From NCBI GenBank assembly GCA_001045525.1, contig LDWW01000004.1, positions 124,001 to 188,000 on the forward strand: a DNA stretch of 64,000 nucleotides, written 5' to 3'. Below are positions 61,350 through 64,000 of this stretch, in pieces. Source of the stretch: Chitinispirillum alkaliphilum (GTDB lineage: Bacteria; Fibrobacterota; Chitinivibrionia; Chitinivibrionales; Chitinispirillaceae). The notes below the pieces were generated by a model, which did not search any database, had not been told where the DNA came from, and saw only the letters and a program-made list of their open reading frames with translations. A program made the translations under genes and the position numbers. Positions within the stretch are counted from its first letter, which is position 1, and each line of letters begins with the position of its first letter.

Positions 61350-62552
61350 ATGAACATTTCTAATTTATTTAAATTTGCAGGTTTACTTACAGCCTTCTCT
61401 TTTCTCATATTTTTGTCCGGCTGCTCTAAGGGACGTATGGCCGAAGGTCACATGGACACTCCGGAAACCCACTACCGGCAGGGAATGAGATACTGGAATG
61501 ACGGTGACTATAAACGGGCTGAAGAGCACTTCAAGTTAGCAGAATCTCTCGACAGAAGATTCGCCCCGGCAGTAGCGGGTCTGGCACTTACCACCGCGAA
61601 AAATGCCCAGCAGGCTTCAGAGGTAAGGGAATCTGAAAATTTATTCAGAGATGCTCACAGGCTTGCAGACAGAGCCAAAAGGCTTGACAGAAGAACGCCG
61701 GAACCATGGATTGCAAAAGCACTGGTTATAAGCATGGAACACGAGGGTGAGGAGTTAGGACGATGGTTCAGAAGTATGGAAAGGGAGTTTGAAGGCGCAC
61801 TGAATGTGGACCCGGATAACCCAGAGGTGTACTACCACAGAGGTCTTGCCTATAAGAGGACTTTTCAGTTCACCAAAGCAGGAAATGATTTCCGCAAGAT
61901 TATTGAACTCAATACTCGCTTTGTTGGTGCTGCAGACCGTGAATGGCAGCAGATCCAGATGATTGAAAGAGCCGCCCCCGGCACTCAGGTTGGAAAACAG
62001 ATCGCCTTGGTTGATAGGATTTCAAGAGCAGATATCGCTGCGCTGTTTATCTCTGAGCTGCGCATTGACAGACTAATCAGCAGAAGAGGACACAGAAACT
62101 ACGACACACACTTTCAGGCCCCCGAAGACCCAAGAGCAATGGAAGTAAATCAGATCATTACCAAAGACAAGGTTACCGATCTCGACGGGCACTGGGCCAG
62201 AAATTTCATCATGGATATTGTGGATCTTCAGATCAGGGGACTTGAACCTTATCCGGATCGTACTTTCAAGCCAAATGAACTGATTACCAGAGGAGAATAC
62301 GCTATGATGGTTGAAGATGTAATTATCTCCATTATGGGTGACCCTTCAATGGCAACGATGCACATCGGAACACAAAGCAGATTTCCCGATGTGAACCCAT
62401 CCCATCCGGCTTATAACGCGATATGCAATGCTGTGGACAGAGGAATCATGTCAGCTGAGATGAACGGTGAGTTTGGTTTGCAGCGTCACGTCTCCGGACC
62501 AGAGGCTTTGCTTGTGATAAGAAATCTCCAGGAACTGAACAGAGTAGAATAA
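61350..62552 (+). CDS. TPR and SLH-domain lipoprotein
   Basis: 400 residues. The lipobox L-S-G-C gives Cys25. Residues about 40-200 contain two or three TPR-type repeats (HYRQGMRYWNDGDYKRAEEH; VYYHRGLAYKRTFQFTKAGN). The C-terminal 110 residues include SLH-domain motifs (VTDLDGHWARNFIMDIVDLQ ... PYPDRTFKPNELITRGEYAM, then FPDVNPSHPAY). SLH domains bind cell-wall polymers, so the protein may tether the outer membrane to peptidoglycan or a secondary polymer. GGGAG precedes the ATG. A terminator follows the stop. Confidence 0.88.
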   Translation: MNISNLFKFAGLLTAFSFLIFLSGCSKGRMAEGHMDTPETHYRQGMRYWNDGDYKRAEEHFKLAESLDRRFAPAVAGLALTTAKNAQQASEVRESENLFRDAHRLADRAKRLDRRTPEPWIAKALVISMEHEGEELGRWFRSMEREFEGALNVDPDNPEVYYHRGLAYKRTFQFTKAGNDFRKIIELNTRFVGAADREWQQIQMIERAAPGTQVGKQIALVDRISRADIAALFISELRIDRLISRRGHRNYDTHFQAPEDPRAMEVNQIITKDKVTDLDGHWARNFIMDIVDLQIRGLEPYPDRTFKPNELITRGEYAMMVEDVIISIMGDPSMATMHIGTQSRFPDVNPSHPAYNAICNAVDRGIMSAEMNGEFGLQRHVSGPEALLVIRNLQELNRVE

Positions 62553-62574
62553 CATCACTATTTCGGTAAATTAG

Positions 62575-62609
62575 GGTGTGTGATCAAATCGATTGCACAC
62601 CTTTTTTTT
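62575..62609 (+). terminator. Rho-independent terminator
   Basis: GGTGTGTGATC (62575-62585) pairs with GATTGCACACC (62591-62601), with two wobble pairs and a 5-base loop, and is followed by eight T. It ends the LPP20-TPR/SLH transcript. Confidence 0.88.
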
Positions 62610-62680
62610 ACCAATTATTCAGCAACTCCCGATCTTTGAAAAACCTCAATTATCACCATGATAACTGGTTTTGAATAACA

Positions 62681-63217
62681 CTAAGGGTTTAAAATATGAT
62701 CTATTTTTTCCAAAAGAGCTGCATTCATTTCCGGCGTGTACCCCTGAGAGATATATGAAACCTGTCCCAGGCGGTTTATGTAGACAGTATAGGGAAGAGC
62801 TCTTGTGAATTCGTATCTCCGGGCGACAATACCTAAGCGGTCATGAATTACCGGGCCGGTTAGCTTAAGTGTCTCAACCATCTCTCTTTGTTCATCACCA
62901 TACGAATTATCAACAGATATGTAGACGATTCTCAATCCCTCATCATACAGTGAATCTGTTACAGACTGGAGAAAAGGAAGCTCCAGCCAACACGGTGCAC
63001 ACCAGGTGGCAAAAAATGCCACGATCACTGCATGTTCTCTCTCAGACTCAAGCCAGGCATCCATGTAAAAACGCTCCATCTCTTTATCATTCTGATTGGG
63101 TAAGCGAAATATTGGAGCAGAACGCCCAATTAAATCAGAAGATTGCACAGTGAAAAAAAACACCGAAAGAAAAAGTATACTACTAATGCCTTTAAAGCCG
63201 AAAACAGTCCCGTTCAT
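62681..63217 (-). CDS. TlpA-like thioredoxin-fold protein
   Basis: 178 residues. A signal or anchor segment (ISSILFLSVFFFTVQS) is followed by a thioredoxin fold with the redox motif C-A-P-C in FFATWCAPCWLELPFLQ. The downstream cis-Pro (RALPYTVYINRLG) matches TlpA/ResA. It should act outside the cytoplasm on disulfides, for instance in cytochrome or envelope protein maturation. Single gene, transcribed towards the TPR/SLH gene. No membrane partner such as DsbD is in view. Confidence 0.9.
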   Translation of the reverse strand: MNGTVFGFKGISSILFLSVFFFTVQSSDLIGRSAPIFRLPNQNDKEMERFYMDAWLESEREHAVIVAFFATWCAPCWLELPFLQSVTDSLYDEGLRIVYISVDNSYGDEQREMVETLKLTGPVIHDRLGIVARRYEFTRALPYTVYINRLGQVSYISQGYTPEMNAALLEKIDHILNP

Positions 63218-63373
63218 GGCTGGATCTCCAAATGATGAGGTTTAACGAGAGTAATTGTACATTGCTTTGGATTAATTGGCAACATACACAATGCCATTTC
63301 AGTAATGTTTATTCTATACATTTTATACCTTATGCGAAAATAGTTAATTCCTAAAAAATTGCACACTACACTT

Positions 63374-64000
63374 TTATTCAGGGTAAACAATCTCCATCTT
63401 TAACCCATACTCATCGGTCTCTCTGTTTTCAGGCACAGACCTGATGTTCTTGTTTTCTAAAAATGCAGTCAGTGCAAGGACCATTGAATCCAGTATATCA
63501 TCCAAAAAAAGTTTCCCACGATATGATTCTGCCGCATACTCCACTATTTCATGAGAATCGTGATATAATGCGCTAAGTATATCCATTCTTTCGATATGCC
63601 CCGCTTCTGTTTTTTTATTATGTACAAGGTCTCTTTTAGCCAGTTTCTTAAAACACAGTTCGGGGTGAGATTCTCTTAGTACTTCCCGCGCAGCTTTTGC
63701 TGTTTGCAGGAAATTATCAGCTTCCCTGATCTTTGGCACAATGTTCCAGCTCTGTTTGGAAAGCCCCTTGCCGGTGTACTTTTTATTTATACGGTTTGCA
63801 TCGGTGTAATCACTACAATACAGAGCTTTCCTGCAGGGTACATTAAACACTGCTGATGCCCTTTTGCCTCCAAGCATTTTTCTGGCTAACACATCACATG
63901 ACCTCTGTTTACCTCTGCATCCGACGATACCAACCGGTATGTCTATAAGCAGAAGAGATGAATCACTCCGTTCACTCCAAAGTGAGAAAAGATTGGGATA
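63374..64000 (-). CDS. DUF429 protein (N-terminus outside the window)
   Basis: The frame is open from the stop at 63374 to the window edge, giving at least 209 residues. Visible hallmarks of DUF429 are LLLIDIPVGIVGCRGKQRSC, a following ARKMLGGKRASAVFNVPCR, and GKGLSKQSWNIVPKIREADN with RESHPELCF. The family is predicted to adopt an RNase H-like nuclease fold. An internal GTG at 63892 is only an apparent start. The missing N-terminal part should contain the first Asp of the fold. Confidence 0.85.
   Translation of the reverse strand, partial: YPNLFSLWSERSDSSLLLIDIPVGIVGCRGKQRSCDVLARKMLGGKRASAVFNVPCRKALYCSDYTDANRINKKYTGKGLSKQSWNIVPKIREADNFLQTAKAAREVLRESHPELCFKKLAKRDLVHNKKTEAGHIERMDILSALYHDSHEIVEYAAESYRGKLFLDDILDSMVLALTAFLENKNIRSVPENRETDEYGLKMEIVYPE

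Overview
The window is a Gram-negative bacterial chromosome segment of roughly 40-45% GC by eye. Signs of this are TonB/ExbB/ExbD-type envelope proteins, predicted outer-membrane barrels, a Wza-like exporter, many lipoprotein signals, and Shine-Dalgarno (SD) sites of the AGGAG type. The very large secreted TPR proteins, AgmX/TonB-like C-terminal domains and FlgD-Ig/sorting-like C-termini remind me of Fibrobacterota (Chitinispirillum/Chitinivibrio-like). That placement is an inference, not a database result.

Region 1 (1-21.3 kb) is core-like and almost entirely on the minus strand. Read in the direction of transcription, it starts with a small HTH regulator (21239). Next come two predicted barrel proteins, two huge TPR proteins and a small secreted protein. 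An ExbB-ExbD-STAS-ExbD-TonB/AgmX module follows behind its own sigma70-like promoter. The run ends with an exopolysaccharide set: Wza-like exporter, tyrosine autokinase, four glycosyltransferases and an ankyrin lipoprotein. Most junctions overlap by 1-4 bases or have short gaps, so the envelope machine and polysaccharide export are probably co-expressed. A tRNA-Arg(ACG) with a terminator closes the region.

Region 2 (21.8-24.3 kb) is a compact three-gene minus-strand cassette. It encodes a TIGR04222-like membrane protein ending in eleven Gly-Gly-Cys type repeats, a radical SAM/SPASM enzyme starting two bases after its stop, and a 134-residue protein of unknown function. This is the best candidate for an undescribed peptide-modification system.

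Region 3 (24.3-42.9 kb) is accessory. Single genes of unknown function lie in both orientations, separated by long non-coding stretches. At least four copies of a diverged intergenic repeat occur here, with a frameshifted ABC-membrane gene, a possible structured RNA, a SOUL protein, a PRC/DUF2382 stress-type protein, and a REP-associated transposase (RAYT). Beside the RAYT is a 22-bp minisatellite built from its own palindrome.

Region 4 (43-56.4 kb) holds MgtE, a three-gene ABC-2 exporter, and a chain of hydrolases and small membrane proteins. After these come a GNAT acetyltransferase and a receiver protein behind a sigma54-type promoter, directly beside an NtrC-type regulator and its multi-PAS histidine kinase.

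Region 5 (56.6-64 kb) holds a DUF362 protein, a second RAYT with GGGGACAG repeats at both ends, and a membrane diguanylate cyclase. It ends with an LPP20-like protein, a TPR+SLH lipoprotein, a TlpA-like thioredoxin and an incomplete DUF429 gene.
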